Positions 51,769-63,967 of a DNA stretch of 64,000 nucleotides are shown one piece after another. The first letter of the stretch is position 1. The number at the start of each line of letters is the position of its first letter. Where the stretch lies: NCBI RefSeq assembly GCF_021155775.2, contig NC_060233.1, positions 33,635,077 to 33,699,076 on the forward strand, given 5' to 3'. A program made the position numbers and the translations under genes. The notes under the pieces are model-generated. The model did no database searches. It was not told the DNA's origin and worked only from the letters and a program-made list of their open reading frames with translations. The DNA is from Neodiprion pinetum (taxonomy: Eukaryota; Arthropoda; Insecta; Hymenoptera; Diprionidae).

Positions 51769-54644
51769 CGCCGTTGTTAGGTGGGTAGGAGTCTTTTCTA
51801 CTCCCTCGCATTTGCCTTTCGAAATATCGCGTCCCGGAATCAAGAAGAGTCGTTAAGCGCGGTTTCGGGGAAAATAATATATCGACGTACCGATACCGTT
51901 CACCGGGAGGTGTCTAATTGCCTGGAACGACGGCAGCGACTTCACCGTAAATAAAGAATAACGCCATTTTGCATCCGATCGAAATACGGCTCGAATTACG
52001 CCGTCTTTGAGAGCCTGGCTTTTATTTCACTTCGGGGGATCGAGGATTCGAACGTTTGATCAGATTGGATATCTCACGTCGCTCGTGTAAATTCTAACGA
52101 AACTTCTTTGATACGAAACTCTGTCGACCGAATCGTCTTGGTTCTCACTCGTCGAAACTCTAAAGAAAGTAAAAATGCACGTTACGATACTTGGCTGGTT
52201 ATTCCGACGGAACCGAGTTAAATTAAACGAACGAGAAGAAACTCTTGCTCTCATTTCATCCAAGGGTTACAAGCGTTCCAAATCATTCGTCAGGGTGGTT
52301 GTCCAACACTCAAGATCAGAGTTGAAACCCCTGTATCGACATCCCAGAGCTGGACAACAAAGTCGTAACTTGAGTATAACAAAATATCGAGCAAGTCAAT
52401 AATTTTATAATACACCGTTATACGTAAGTAGGCAGTAAATGGTCCGGAATTGCGGGTGTAATTTACGACGAATTTAGGGAGCATTTAATAGGGAATTTCC
52501 ATCTTCTCGCGAGGAGAAAGGCGCACGGAGAATGTATACTTTAGAGGCGGAGAGTCGCCTGTCGAAAGACTTGAAAGTTGGGGGAGGGTTTGTCAGCTCG
52601 AGGCCTTATTTCAGTGTCTCGCTAACCTGGTGGGCTGCAATGGGAAGAACGGCGCCGTCGACGAACGGGGCAAAGCCTGAGGTAAATCTTGGAGGATCGA
52701 GCCTGACGTCCAAAAGCTGTTCCAGGGATCGAAGCCGGAGACACGGGGCTATGTCGTCCGTCTCTACGTCCCCCGAGCACTCAGACTGCTCGGCAACGCG
52801 CCGCTTCACGGATAAAGGATCGCGCTGTATCGCCCACGAAGATAGAGCCGATCCGCCGAGGAGCACCACCCTTTGTACCAGCTCTGAAACAAGGAGAGCG
52901 AAAGCGTTACACGCAGAGAAAAGAGGAAGTTATTCTAAAATGTTGACGTTTCAGGGTCCGGAGAATCACCCTCGATCTTTTTCGGACGGTCGTCTATGCG
53001 TGTGTGTACGTATGTGATCAATTTTTTTCTCCTACCATATCTCGAGAACGTGTTATCGGATTTTAATGACTTTGGCTTTGATTGGTTCGGTACTTTTTCG
53101 ATTATTCAAATAACAAAAATCCAAAAAATTAAATAAAAATGATCATATCTTGAGAACGAATTAATGGATTTGAATGAAAATTGATACCGCCAAGTTTTTC
53201 TTGGGTTGCTGATCACGAATCTAAGGTCAGATTTGCAAAATTTAAATTCGTCGTGTTCGATAGAATGAAAAAAAAAAACTGAAAATATTTGGATCACGAT
53301 GAAAATTCGTACTTGTCGGTTTTTTTAGGTAGCTCGTCACGAATCTGAAGTCGAATTGCAAATTTCAAAGTGACGATCCAAAATAGGCGAATTTTATTTT
53401 AAAAGGTTCTGATTTTGGTAGAAATTGGAAGGTGGAGGTTTTTTGGTTCACCGATAACGAACCCAAGATTAAACTTCCAGAATTTCTAATTGTAGTTTCC
53501 TCATAGTGGTTCAAAATAAAAATTGTCATATTTTAATGTAATATGATATCCGAGGGCCTTAAAAGCGTTAATCGCGAATCTGAATTTGTAGTTCGAAACT
53601 CGAATCGGATGTTATTCTTTTTTTTCTCTACAAACTTGAAATCTCAGTGTGAAAACGGTCGAGGTTCGAAGGCTCATGGCTAGTCTAAAGCCGCTTGTTC
53701 TATTTGATTAGCCCGGAAACGGGGGGACGAATTTACTTAGAGTGATCTTGAGCGAGATTCGTCAGTCTTTGCAAAGCTTCGACCGGTTATGTAACTAATT
53801 TCGATCTTTCGTGGGGTCTTCGATTTGAAGGAAACCCATAAATTTTCGAGCTGCCGCAGGGAATTTTTATGAAATATTTTTTTACGTGGATATTCGCCTG
53901 TTTCTTATACTTATGAGGAACTCGAGTTCCTTCCAGCCTGCCTAATTATAATACGACTAGATCTCCGATCAACTGATATACGCTTGAAATAAAAAATTTT
54001 GAAACACATTTTGTCGAATTCATCAAATACGGGGACAGAAATATTTTCTGCAGTTGAAATAAATTTTGCTTCACTCGAAAACGCGAACTACTATTTCGAC
54101 CAATCTTTCGCTGATCCAAACATATTTGGTAAAATCGACAAATCGTTAAATCAACGATGGTCGCATGTTCCAGAAAGTTAACGAATTCCACATCCACGTA
54201 GTTGCCGACTTGTACAATATTGACGGAAAACGAAACGACCGAAACGTATGCAACTGAAATATTTGATTACCGCTACGGTTCCGTCACCGCGAAACACGTC
54301 TCTCGTGGAAACAGTGAATCTCACTTGTAATTCAGACAAGGTAATTCCTTCCGCTTGATCGGCAAAAAAAGATTGTTACGACGAGTGTAGCTGACAAGCA
54401 AAGGATAAGATAAGCCCATTCGTAGCAAGGATCACATCTGCAAGGACTCGAAAACGCGACCCTAGTTCCGCGTTGCCTCGGTTCAACCGCACCTTCGCGG
54501 TCTCTTTATTGAGATTTTAGGGCTACCATTTACTTTGTGTTTCTCTCAGGGCTTAGCAAACCTTCGTCATGTACAGCCGCCATCCTCTCTAAGCCCCTTG
54601 TATAGAACAGGAATGTAACTCAAAGCTTCGGGGCAGGTACAATA

Positions 54645-54702
<58 letters not shown>

Positions 54703-57208
54703 GTATGTATAAAATAATTTTCGCCCGCGAGATCAGCTGCAAACGGAGAAACGTATGCCTAGTTTTCACCGTATTTCAAGAGTCCTTCACTTATTGGTTC
54801 ATGTATTCAAGTTGAGGGGATGAGTAGTTCTGAAATGGTAGACCGTGAAAAAAGCATAGGAACTGACAGACCCAGAGTGTACTCGGTGATCGAAAAATAA
54901 GGCGTCTACTCCGCAGGTTAGTGAGACATTAGGCGAAAAGAGAGCGCGCGGATCAAGTAGTACAAATCGTCGATGCAGTCAGACCGTTTTACGATTATCA
55001 CTGATCTCCGTGTTTCCTCCGAGTATCGGTAATACGAACCTCAGAATTTTACCGCACATGTCGGTTACTTGAAATTTACTACGAGAAGAGAATAGATGGC
55101 GAAACAATCGGTAAGAAATTCTCTGCAGTTTGGTGAGGTTAATTTACGCTCGAACGAAACAACAGGGGGATGAAGCATGCACAAAAAACTGATATAGCGT
55201 CGTGGAATCTCAAGTATCTCGTTGAATTTTCATCACGCATAATAAAATACATAGGTATATACATACTACATATATATATATATATACACATCTAATATCA
55301 GGGGTGATAAATACGAGCTTGTGAAAATTGAAACAAGAGACACCCTGTACAATGTAACTCAGGCCTGAGGCTAGCAAAGCCGGACTTTATAACCGGCTTC
55401 AGAAAGTATGGAGGGAGGTTTTTGTACTGCAGATATGTACCCCGGTATGTACACAGGCATCCCGTAGATCCATGTGTGCATGTACATAGGTGTATGTACA
55501 TATCTAGCCGGAGTGGCGGAGGGCGAGAGTATTGTGTGTCTACCGAATATTAGGCTGGGGTTCGTTAGCGAAAAAGCGACATAATCCTGAGGGCAGTGCG
55601 GTTGCAGTTTTGTGCTCGAGTACATCTGCGTTCTGCTGTCATCTGCCTCTCTGTGTTTTCACCGCTTGAGGAAGCTTGTTAAACCTCGAGTATCTCGTGT
55701 CCAAGGATCGCAGTTCGCCGTTCTTTCGCGGTGAAGAGTTCCTCCTGACTCACCCGGAGACGCACGCACACTTGCATCTTCCCTTGTGCTCTCCACTTGC
55801 CGACTCATTTCTAGGATTGTCTCCCCCCCCCCCCCCCCCCTGCCGTTATTTTTTTCACGTTTTTAAAAATCCCAGTTGTACAGCGAAAGGAAAATAGGAA
55901 TAGATTCAACAAAATTCTCTTTATGGACAGAAAAAGTAACTTGTCTGAATAGGAACCTTTCTTAATTTTTTTTCATCTATCACCGATAAATTTTTCAAAC
56001 GATTCACGGAGTTCGAACAGATCGCTAAAAATTTCACCCTACCGCAATTGAACGAGTTTTCCATGATTCTTTTTGTTCTTCGCACCATCATCGCTCGTGC
56101 GCGTTGACTCAGCAGACAGAATTGTCATGCCTATTTGACCAGAGAATTGTTTCGAAGCGATTTCATATTTAATCACTTGCCCTTTGACTTTATAGAGTTT
56201 GTTGATTCAACGTCGATTTCTAGGGAGTTCGCGCCAATCTTGTGTCGATTTTGACCGGACGAATCCTTTGGAGCTTGAGCCCAAGTAAACAACATCTTTC
56301 CGAGCTTCAAGGCCCACCTTGTCTTCCGTTAACGAGTGGAGAGTATCTGGTTGGCTAATTGTAGGATTGAAGCTCGGTATTTGACCTTTGAGGTTTCGAT
56401 TGAGTTCACCCGGGACGAATAGGCAAACAAAACTGCAAGCCCTGCACTCTGCTATATCATTTTTTTTCTCTCATTTTTTTTCCTTCTTATCTCAGTGATT
56501 TAAAGTTTCGTACAAGATATTTTTTCCGCTCAATTTACCCGCGACGTATTTTTTTTTTTTTTTTTCTCTTTCACCCTACGTTACCGTCGACGAGATAAAC
56601 TTCCGCTTTCGAAAGCGTGGAGCTCAGCTTTCACGCGGTAGACTTCGATGCTGCACTGCAGAAGCTATCGGCTCGTGCTACAAAGTTTTCTCGATATCCT
56701 CCCGCTGAGAGGTTTGCCGATACGATTTCGCTTTATCTAGAATCGCTTCGCCGTTTTATTCCATGTTTGAAGTAGAGGAGAAAAGCACTTGTGGAAATAT
56801 GAAAAAAAAAAAAAGACAAAATGGAAAATAAAAAAGTATAAAATATGGAAGAAAACTATTCCGCGATCGACCTCTCGTCCCCCTTTTCCGAGCGAAGCTT
56901 CGCGCGAACGAAGATTGAAAACAAAAATGCAATTCACATCACCATCTACTCGGGTAAAATCTCTTTCGCAAATCGCTCGTGTTAGCGGAGCCTGAAATCT
57001 GATCCTCGTTCGTAATTACCGCTAGCCATCGGTGAAACTGCCAAAAGATTGGCCAACGCCGCTCCCGTTCCGTGTCCAAGCAGCGTGATGCGTTCTGGGT
57101 CGCCGCCAAAAGCGGCCAAATTCTCCCTCAGCCAATGGAGTCCCGCCACCAGATCCATCAGACCGAAATTTCCCTGCGCGCTAGCCTTGGAGCCGGTTTT
57201 TAGGAAGC
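44108..57208 (-). CDS. Nlg: Neuroligin, 3' part (five exons)
   Basis: A postsynaptic adhesion protein of the carboxylesterase-like neuroligin family, expected to bind presynaptic neurexin. Five exons (57020-57208, 52627-52883, 51504-51650, 49740-50167, 44108-45128) join in frame to 679 residues plus a stop; the first esterase-domain exons lie right of the window. The esterase fold is clear: GNFGLMDLVAGLHWLRENL, FGGDPERITLLG, RVVLLGGSALSSWAI, a two-cysteine segment, KGDELPYLLGVP and LANFVRRGDPNG. The nucleophile elbow is GHGTG (57063-57077) instead of G-x-S-x-G, and the usual catalytic His in HGDE is Lys, so it cannot be an active esterase. One membrane span lies near residues 503-528, followed by a Pro-rich tail ending EISV, a class II-like PDZ ligand. 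Which of the several insect neuroligins it is was not resolved. Confidence 0.93.
45129..49739 (-). other. Neuroligin intron before the last exon (4.6 kb)
   Basis: AT-rich with T runs (for example 46328-46339 and 46695-46706). A short segment at 45585-45640 resembles a unit of the tandem repeat at 53.0-53.6 kb. No exon was recognised. Confidence 0.6.
49740..50167 (-). CDS. Nlg: Neuroligin exon: distal esterase-like domain
   Basis: The acceptor is TTTGCAG and the donor is GTAAGT. It encodes NEYTDWERGE, KGDELPYLLGVPLLRGE and LLVHYLANFVRRG. The position of the catalytic His in active relatives is Lys here (codon 49889-49891). Confidence 0.93.
50168..51503 (-). other. Neuroligin intron (1.3 kb) with a repeat copy
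   Basis: It contains copy 2 of dispersed repeat family A (50269-50514) close to the exon start. Otherwise nothing was recognised. Confidence 0.6.
50269..50514. repeat. Dispersed repeat family A, copy 2
   Basis: The same-orientation partner of 37815-38058, with similarity from AATTATTTTTCC to the ACCAAATTAG end. The copies differ by scattered substitutions and small indels, so neither is recent. Confidence 0.7.
51504..51650 (-). CDS. Nlg: Neuroligin exon: short 49-codon exon
   Basis: The acceptor is CCCACAG and the donor is GTGAGT, in phase 0 at both ends. It encodes RDLLMGLTSGEAWLDL, corresponding to the esterase-family 'L-x-G-x-x-x-x-E' region. Being phase 0-0 and a multiple of three, it could be skipped without a frameshift. 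Confidence 0.88.
51651..52626 (-). other. Neuroligin intron (1.0 kb)
   Basis: It contains a CT microsatellite at 51731-51768. No exon was recognised. Confidence 0.6.
51731..51768. repeat. (CT)n microsatellite
   Basis: A CT run with one CC interruption inside a neuroligin intron. Confidence 0.85.
52627..52883 (-). CDS. Nlg: Neuroligin exon: central esterase-like domain
   Basis: The acceptor is GTTTCAG and the donor is GTTAGC. It encodes LVQRVVLLGGSALSSWAIQR, then a segment with two cysteines expected to form a conserved disulphide, and FTSGFAPFVDGAVLPI, matching the family's FGPVVDG motif. Confidence 0.92.
53036..53620. repeat. Degenerate tandem repeat, about four units
   Basis: Recurring elements include ATATCTCGAGAACG / ATATCTTGAGAACG, ATTTTAATGA / ATTTGAATGAAAATT, a GTTTTTCTTGGG / GGTTTTTTTAGG block and GATCACGAATCTAAGG / CGTCACGAATCTGAAG / CGATAACGAACCCAAG / AATCGCGAATCTGAAT. 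Units are roughly 110-160 bases and strongly diverged. It is non-coding and satellite-like. Confidence 0.65.
54648..54699. repeat. (TA)n microsatellite, about 52 bp
   Basis: The longest TA run in the window, within a neuroligin intron. Confidence 0.9.
55823..55840. repeat. C homopolymer (18)
   Basis: Eighteen consecutive C on the plus strand (a G run on the coding strand of the neuroligin gene). Confidence 0.9.
57020..57208 (-). CDS. Nlg: Neuroligin exon: nucleophile-elbow region
   Basis: The acceptor is TTTTCAG and the donor is GTAATT. It encodes GNFGLMDLVAGLHWLRENL and the elbow GHGTGAALANLLAVSP. The exon starts with two bases of a glycine codon and ends with one base that completes Glu with the next exon. 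Confidence 0.92.
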
Positions 57209-57476
57209 CTGAAAAACGTGGAAAGCACAAACAGAAGCACATTATTGATATTGCAGGTACAATGTATATCTATACAATACGGTCGGACGTTATACTTTTC
57301 CTTAAATATAATGTATAACTGAGGAAATGAAACCGCGGGGGAAAAAAACCACTGTTTCTTTCTTGAGCCATATTTTCACCGCGGATTAAATTGAAAGGGA
57401 GCAGAATTATATGTATGTACGCTTAGAATAGAATGGAATGACAGTTATTTTCTCCGCGAGAAGGTTATACGTGTGT

Positions 57477-57500
57477 GTATATATATATATATATATATAC
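57477..57500. repeat. (TA)n microsatellite
   Basis: A TA run preceded by GTGTG. Confidence 0.85.
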
Positions 57501-60314
57501 CAAACCTAATTCACAGGGGCGAGGGAAGAAAAAAGAAAAGTCGAAAAAGAAAAATTCAGTGAATAAAATTTCAAGTCGATGATATATTATTTTTCCCGCG
57601 TGATAGATGGATAAGGGTCGGATTCTTATCTTCCTTTCTTGCTTCCTTTTTCCTTTTCTCTCCGTTTCACGTTTTTCCTTTTCTTTTTTAATTCTTTTCA
57701 TAGCTGGCTCCGCAATTACATTCACCTCACGTAGCTTCGCTCTTGAGATCTGCGGCTGCGGGGGGCGGGGAGGGGGGGGGGGGAGGGGAGGGGGAACGAA
57801 GCTCTGGATGCCCCGCAGAGCCGAATCGAACGAGGGGGTGGAATTCAAAAAGGAAAGAACTTCCGGATGGGGCGGAGACTATTAAACGCACTCCAAGCGC
57901 GGGGTAAAAGGAAAAAAAAGAAAATAAAAATAGCAAATGTGAAGAGTGCGCACGAGATGTATCCAAACAGGAAGACTACGAAGACGTATGACGTGTAAAA
58001 AACAAAACACCGATTGGCTTACCGCCGTCACTGATTAGCGAACGGAAGCGCCCAAAAAGTGAAAAATGTAAAACGTTCCTATCCGAACCCCGAATTTGTT
58101 TTTATTTTCTTTTTATCCCTGTGGCAAACGAACGGGAAAATTAGGTCGCTAATTGTACGGCATATTTTTAATCTCGGTAGCGTAAATCTCGTCGGTTGTT
58201 ACTCTTATATTGCATTCACACCCGTATCCTTGCTGCACCACTTCCATTGTAATGTCTTACCGTTGTTATGTACAACATTATATTATGCTCTTGATCCTTC
58301 TTCATTCACCGAGATCACCGCACTCATTGTCATTTTCACTTAACCCAAATAATTACGACAATGGCTCCGCAGACGGCTTTCTACCTTTCAACGAAATATC
58401 CACGCCCACGTGTACGGCTGGCAGTTTTTCGGTGGTTGGATGAGGATGAGACGGAGGAGGGGGAGGTGAAGGAGGAAGAGGATGATGATGATGACGATGG
58501 GGAAGATGAGGATATATCGGCAAAGTTTGCCCGTTCTGATGAGGAGACCTTGTCTTCCAAAGTGCCCGAAATATAATGCTCCTCGTTTTGTTATCTTCAT
58601 TATTCTCATCCCGATTCATTTTTCTATTACTTTCTTTTTTTTTTTCTTCTTTTTATTCCTCTTTTTTTTTTTTTTTATTCGGCACATTTCTAACGTCGCT
58701 ACGGGCACTGTTTTTCCTTTTCTCTTTTTATAGAAGCCTGAAATAGGTAGAGGTATAACTCTCCTCGCGAAACGTGCTACGGATTATTTACGACCAGATT
58801 AAGAAAATGAGTCCGAACCGGGTCGAAGAAGTTATCGGAGAACACGAGTTCTCAAATTGAAATTGATAAATAATGTTCGTTTTATACGATTTCGAGTAAT
58901 TGCTGATAAAGAAATACCAATCCATTCTACAAAAGGCGCGAATATTTTTTACATCTTAATTTGTATGCCAGAGTAAATTACTCATCATCGTTACATACGT
59001 TTTAAGACAACGCAACGGTGAAAGAGTTCACATTATTATCTGTCTAATTTTCCTTAAATTACAAATCAAATCGTTTATATTTCAACAGTGCAACATTTCG
59101 CCTCTGGTAAAATCGCTGTTGAAATATCGTCGGCCGATCGGCGCTGGGCACCAAAAGCCGTATTGATCGGTCAATAACATTGACGGTGTTTGCGCACCAG
59201 CCATAACAGAGGTCGAATCGGGAATCGAAATACCGAGGATCGTTTAGTTCCCATCAAACCGATCTCGGATAAACACCTGCTTCGAGCACCGAGTGTTGAG
59301 TCGTGATACGACATCGCGGTGTAATAAAGAGTGAACAGGTGAGTGCGTGATCCTTTCTCGACTGGTCGGCAATGTTGCGGTGCAAACACCAGGGGCCATT
59401 TATTCACCACGTTACGAGGGTGAGTACGTGTTGGTTGAGTTATAATTCAGGTGACTTTGGCAGCAGGAGTTGATTTGTTGAATTCATTAACGGAAATGAG
59501 CTACGATGCATCAACGTTGAACGAAGAATTGTACTTTTGTAGGCGATAACAAAAACTGGATGGAATATATGACGTCATTTTCCTAATGTTGTTACAACGA
59601 TTCGAGGTTACAGTTGAAATTCATGCGATTCAAAGTTTGTTTGTTGTGTACTCGTAAACGGGACGCCTTTTCGAAAACAAAATTTAACTCGTTCAAGTAC
59701 AAGTTCTCTACAAGTTAAGGTTGTATCGATCGTACGATATAAAACGAAATAGAAAAAATTGGGAAAATGACAAAGTCAAGGTTAATGAGAAATCAAACTC
59801 AAGCCAGTTGATCTGGATTTCATCCAATGAATCTATTTGCAATCTAAAACAAAGTCATAAACGGCTAATTCAAACGGCGGAATTTTGTAATTATTGGTAA
59901 TTTGAAAAGAGTCGTATTGCTGTCAATATTATACAATTTTCGCATTTAAAAAAAACACACAAAGCAGTGACGTAGCCTTTTTGAAACAAGCCTGTTTCAT
60001 TTCACTCTGCGGTTTTCAACAACTACGCTAGATTCTTAATGTTTTTCGAATAATTCAATTATAACCACTAAATAATATACCAATGACTATACATGTAAGA
60101 AGTCAATGAAGCCAAGTTAAATTTTTTAAACCCAAATCGTATTATTTTTGTATTTTGATATAATTTTCCCATCAAAATGCACGGTTACCTATAATGCTTA
60201 CATCGACGTGAACCCTTGTTCAATAACATATTTATTACAAACAGTGAGCTCTCAGGTAAACAACCGATAATTTCACGTATCTCTTCTCTTCTTTTCACTT
60301 CACTTCTCTGTCTT

Positions 60315-60392
60315 CTCCATATGTATATATATATATATACATATATATATATAAAACTCAACGTTTCGCTGTCTGTCTGTCTGTCTGTCCGT
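60315..60392. repeat. TA and CTGT simple-sequence block
   Basis: TATA tracts are followed by CTGTCTGTCTGTCTGT. The next bases (ACGCCAGAACTCCTGAACCG) resemble a sequence often found beside such blocks in arthropod dispersed repeats; this is from general familiarity, not a search. Confidence 0.6.
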
Positions 60393-60658
60393 ATGTTTGC
60401 TTGTAACGCCAGAACTCCTGAACCGATTTTGATTCTTTTTTTCCTTACAGATAGCTAAAACGTCTAGCCAGGTTTTAGGCTATATTTAGTTGCAACGAGA
60501 TCAATAGTTTCTGTGGTATAACGATATTTGTAAGCCAAGTCGGAACGGGTTGACACACTTAACGCGAACGCTGCCCAAACTCTTTTACAGATAGCGAAAA
60601 CTTATGTTCAGGAGTTTTCAATCTCTCCGCGAGGTCTATAAAAAGTTCGCGAGAGCAT

Positions 60659-60800
60659 ATGGCTCTGTCAAACAGTTTTTGCCCCAAGAATCATTTAAAA
60701 ATATTCACGGACGGATCCGCAACGAGCTGCACAGCTTTTCTACAGCTACCTGCGTATAGAAATATTTTGTCTCGGACTCTGCAAACAATGATCTCTTTCA
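60659..60800 (+). pseudogene. Possible RNase H fragment of a non-LTR retroelement
   Basis: The plus-strand frame reads KIFTDGSATS followed by TAFLQLPAYRNILSRTLQT. FTDGS is the first catalytic strand motif of retroelement RNase H, and the spacing of the next segment is compatible. The rest of the frame is low in recognisable motifs, so this is at most a decayed remnant. Confidence 0.3.
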
Positions 60801-63800
60801 TCTCTAAATTCCTTCAAAATTATCTCTCGCGTTTTTCTCTCATCGAACGTCTTTTCCCGTTCCACCTCTCGATCTCAACATCTTTTATCGCACTCTCCTC
60901 TCCTCAAATTACGTTCCCATCTCCCTCAAACTCGAGCATATTTTTCCACAAGGATGATGCAACGACTGAGCTTTACGCGTTGCGTTGCGTTGGGAGGGGG
61001 TTGAGAGGCGTGACGTGGTGAAAAGCTCCGACAACTCGCGGCCAGCGACGCACCCCGTGAGGAGAAGGCCCGGGCCCCGTCAAGGCTGGTATAAACGGCC
61101 ACAATCAATACGGGGGTTGCCTCGGCCCACGGAGAACGAACGCGCGCTTCCTTCCTTCCCTCCCTGCGTACAACACACCCTCCGCCCCCGACCCTCGTCC
61201 TTCACCTATGCTTGTATGCGTCGTTGGGGGTGTGTAACGCCGGCGGAATGTGGGGGACGTACACGTGCACCAGGGATACGGAGTTAGCACGCTCTACTCT
61301 GTAATCTACATGTACCAGCGTCGCGTGTATAGTCCGTTTATAGCGTATATCCGTGGTATATCGGTTAATATTGTATAATCTATGACCAACTATGTGTGAA
61401 ACCACCCTTTGGTCTCTGCATCGACAGATTTATCGTACGAATTTTAATCCGTTTTATTCCGCTACTCGTTGGTTGGTTCCCTCGATGTTATACAATGAAG
61501 GGTGCGAAATCGACTCCGACATCGAGAATGAAAGTTTCGTACTTTTCAAACTTTTGTTTGACTTTATTTTACGCGGCGGTATTATTGTTCGCGGATATTT
61601 TTTACACCCGATCGAAATATTTTTTCACTGCAGTAGTTGTACGATTTTTGTATCGAACTCCTTCCGAAGATGATACTTTGCGACATTTCTCATGAGGTGG
61701 GTTCTCATCGATTCTAGGTGATATTTTAAAAAGGGTTCAAGTGTGAGATTTGGGAAGAAAATTTTCGTACTATATTACTGTCATTATATATCTGCCGCAG
61801 CTAAGTATGTATAAATTTTTTTACATCTTGTATATTTTTTTTCTACAAAGTTGGTTTGAAAACGTTTCTAATGGTTGCAAAGATTTTTTTCATAGAGTTT
61901 CAGTAAATTGTTCGACTCGTTGTTGTAGTTTTGTTAATTTTGGCGAACATTCCGAGTCGTTAAAGCAGTTGAATAATTATCGTAATAGATTAACTGTGCA
62001 GGAAATAGAAACTGAGGCTATAAAAGGGATGTTTAAAATAATCGAACCCTGAATTTAACAATACGCACGCGTTTAGGGTTAGAATTTAGCAAACGTTTAG
62101 TCGACGTAATTAAATTAAACTCTTACAGCACCTACTGCTTGATGCTGAATAACGTATACGGTACATGCTCGTTTTAACTGCCTTAAAGGTATAAGTTTGT
62201 CGGAAGTTTGAGTCAGGTGTTTCATTGAAATACAACCAGTTAGCCACAATGCCTGTTGTATTATACATTTCATCCAATATCCGTATTAAACACGGTCTGC
62301 AACACAGATTTCACACATCATACGAGGTATTCCTCGTCAATTCGACAAATAATTCTCCCTCACCATTTTTGACTTCGTTCATAATTATTTTAACGATCGT
62401 CGTAGATCTAACTCGAAAAAATTCTCAAATATTCCTCGATCAAAGATGATAATTTTAAACCGAATCCGGAAATGAAATCCATATTTCTACATTCTTATCC
62501 GTCTAATTTCAGAAAATTGAAAATTCCCAAATTTGCTTAATTTAGTATTTTTTATTGGTAATTGTAATCATCCGCTTGGTTCATAAAAATTAATAATTAC
62601 CAACATATATATCAAATGAAGCAAATTTGGCAATTTTTTTTCTCTAATTATTCCAATAAATATAAAGAAACAGTTTCAACTTCCGGATTCGGCCTCAGAT
62701 GATCGTCTTTGATCGAAGAATTTTTAAGAATTTTTTCGACAATTCATATAAAAAACATTATTCTGTTGCGATCTTTGAAAATTTATAAAAAAAAAAATAG
62801 CGGTTGAAGAGAAAAATCTGGCACAGTGTAGAGTTAGAGCAGTCGTATAAAAAAAATTATAAACGAAATTAAACATTGTGAGGGAAAATCATTCGTCGAG
62901 TTGCCGTGGAATACTTCATATACATACATACACACGTGCAATATTGTTATACCCGACCATGTCTTATTATAACATTTTTTGCTTGTCTCATTCTCACCCT
63001 CTCGCTCTTTTCACTCTCTTTAAAGCAATAAATACCATTTGGTGTGTCAGTTTGACGGGCGAGTACTGAGGCGTCCAATTTAAGGGGATGAATAACGCCT
63101 TTTTCATGGTAATAACGTCAATATCGTGTTGTTTTTCCCCCGAATTTTCGTTCGGCCCATACATTACACGTATACCGAGGTTATTGGTGCGTGCATACAT
63201 ACGTACATGATATGCGTAGGTTATACATATACCTATAAGCTGGTATCGAAAATATAAAATTATCTGTGCTTCTACACTGCGGTGACAAAAAGAAAGTGAA
63301 CAAAAATATGTCCGTGCAATGCACAAGTACGGATTGTTGGATAACTTCTGAAAAATTTTCCGTCAAAGAAAATCTGGGTCTTCTTTTCGTCCTTCGCTTC
63401 AACTACGGTGTAATCGATTAGTTTATCAGGGCAGAGGGAGAGAGAGGTATTTGGGTGGTTCTGATGGTATTGTTATGAGCTCAGCGTTTCCTTTTTTTTC
63501 AGCTTAAACAAAAAGAAGAAGCAGAAAAGAAATTTCGGTATTTCACTCCCTGTTTTCTTCCATTCTTCGCTGCTTATCGCTCTAAGGCCCCTGTCAGTTG
63601 CCTGCACGTGTATATATATATATATGTATACACAGGGGAAAGGAATTTATTTTCATACTTGAAAAGTTTCCAACAACCCGATTAAATTATTCCATAATGA
63701 TATGGGTTTATATTATTATAATTATCATTACCATTATTAAATACGCCAACGTATAATGTAATATTATATACAACTCATAGCGAGCGTTTTGTCCCGGGTC

Positions 63801-63967
63801 ACAGGAATTTTATCCCGTTTCTCGGTGAAAAATTTTCGTAAAACAATTTTCACGACGTTATACCTATACAATATATTATAATATGACTATGCGGCAGAGG
63901 AGAGAAATGAAAGTGAGAAAAAAAAAAGAAAAACCACATTTCTTTCTCCTTTACCTTTTGTTCTTTA

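Larger units (their letters stand above)
52884..57019 (-). other. Neuroligin intron (4.1 kb)
   Basis: It holds a degenerate tandem repeat (53036-53620), a long TA microsatellite (54648-54699), a shorter TA run near 55270 and an 18-base C run (55823-55840). No exon was recognised. Confidence 0.6.

Noticed and set aside
52532..53017. 161-residue plus-strand ORF
   Set aside because: Antisense to the 52627-52883 neuroligin exon, with no recognisable motif.
58361..58576. 71-residue acidic plus-strand ORF
   Set aside because: The acidic run comes from a GATGAT/GAGGAG simple repeat, both strands are open, and it lies in the neuroligin intron without splice or start support.
61750..62052. 100-residue plus-strand ORF
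   Set aside because: AT-rich codons, no domain recognised, and no supporting splice or promoter signals; probably chance.
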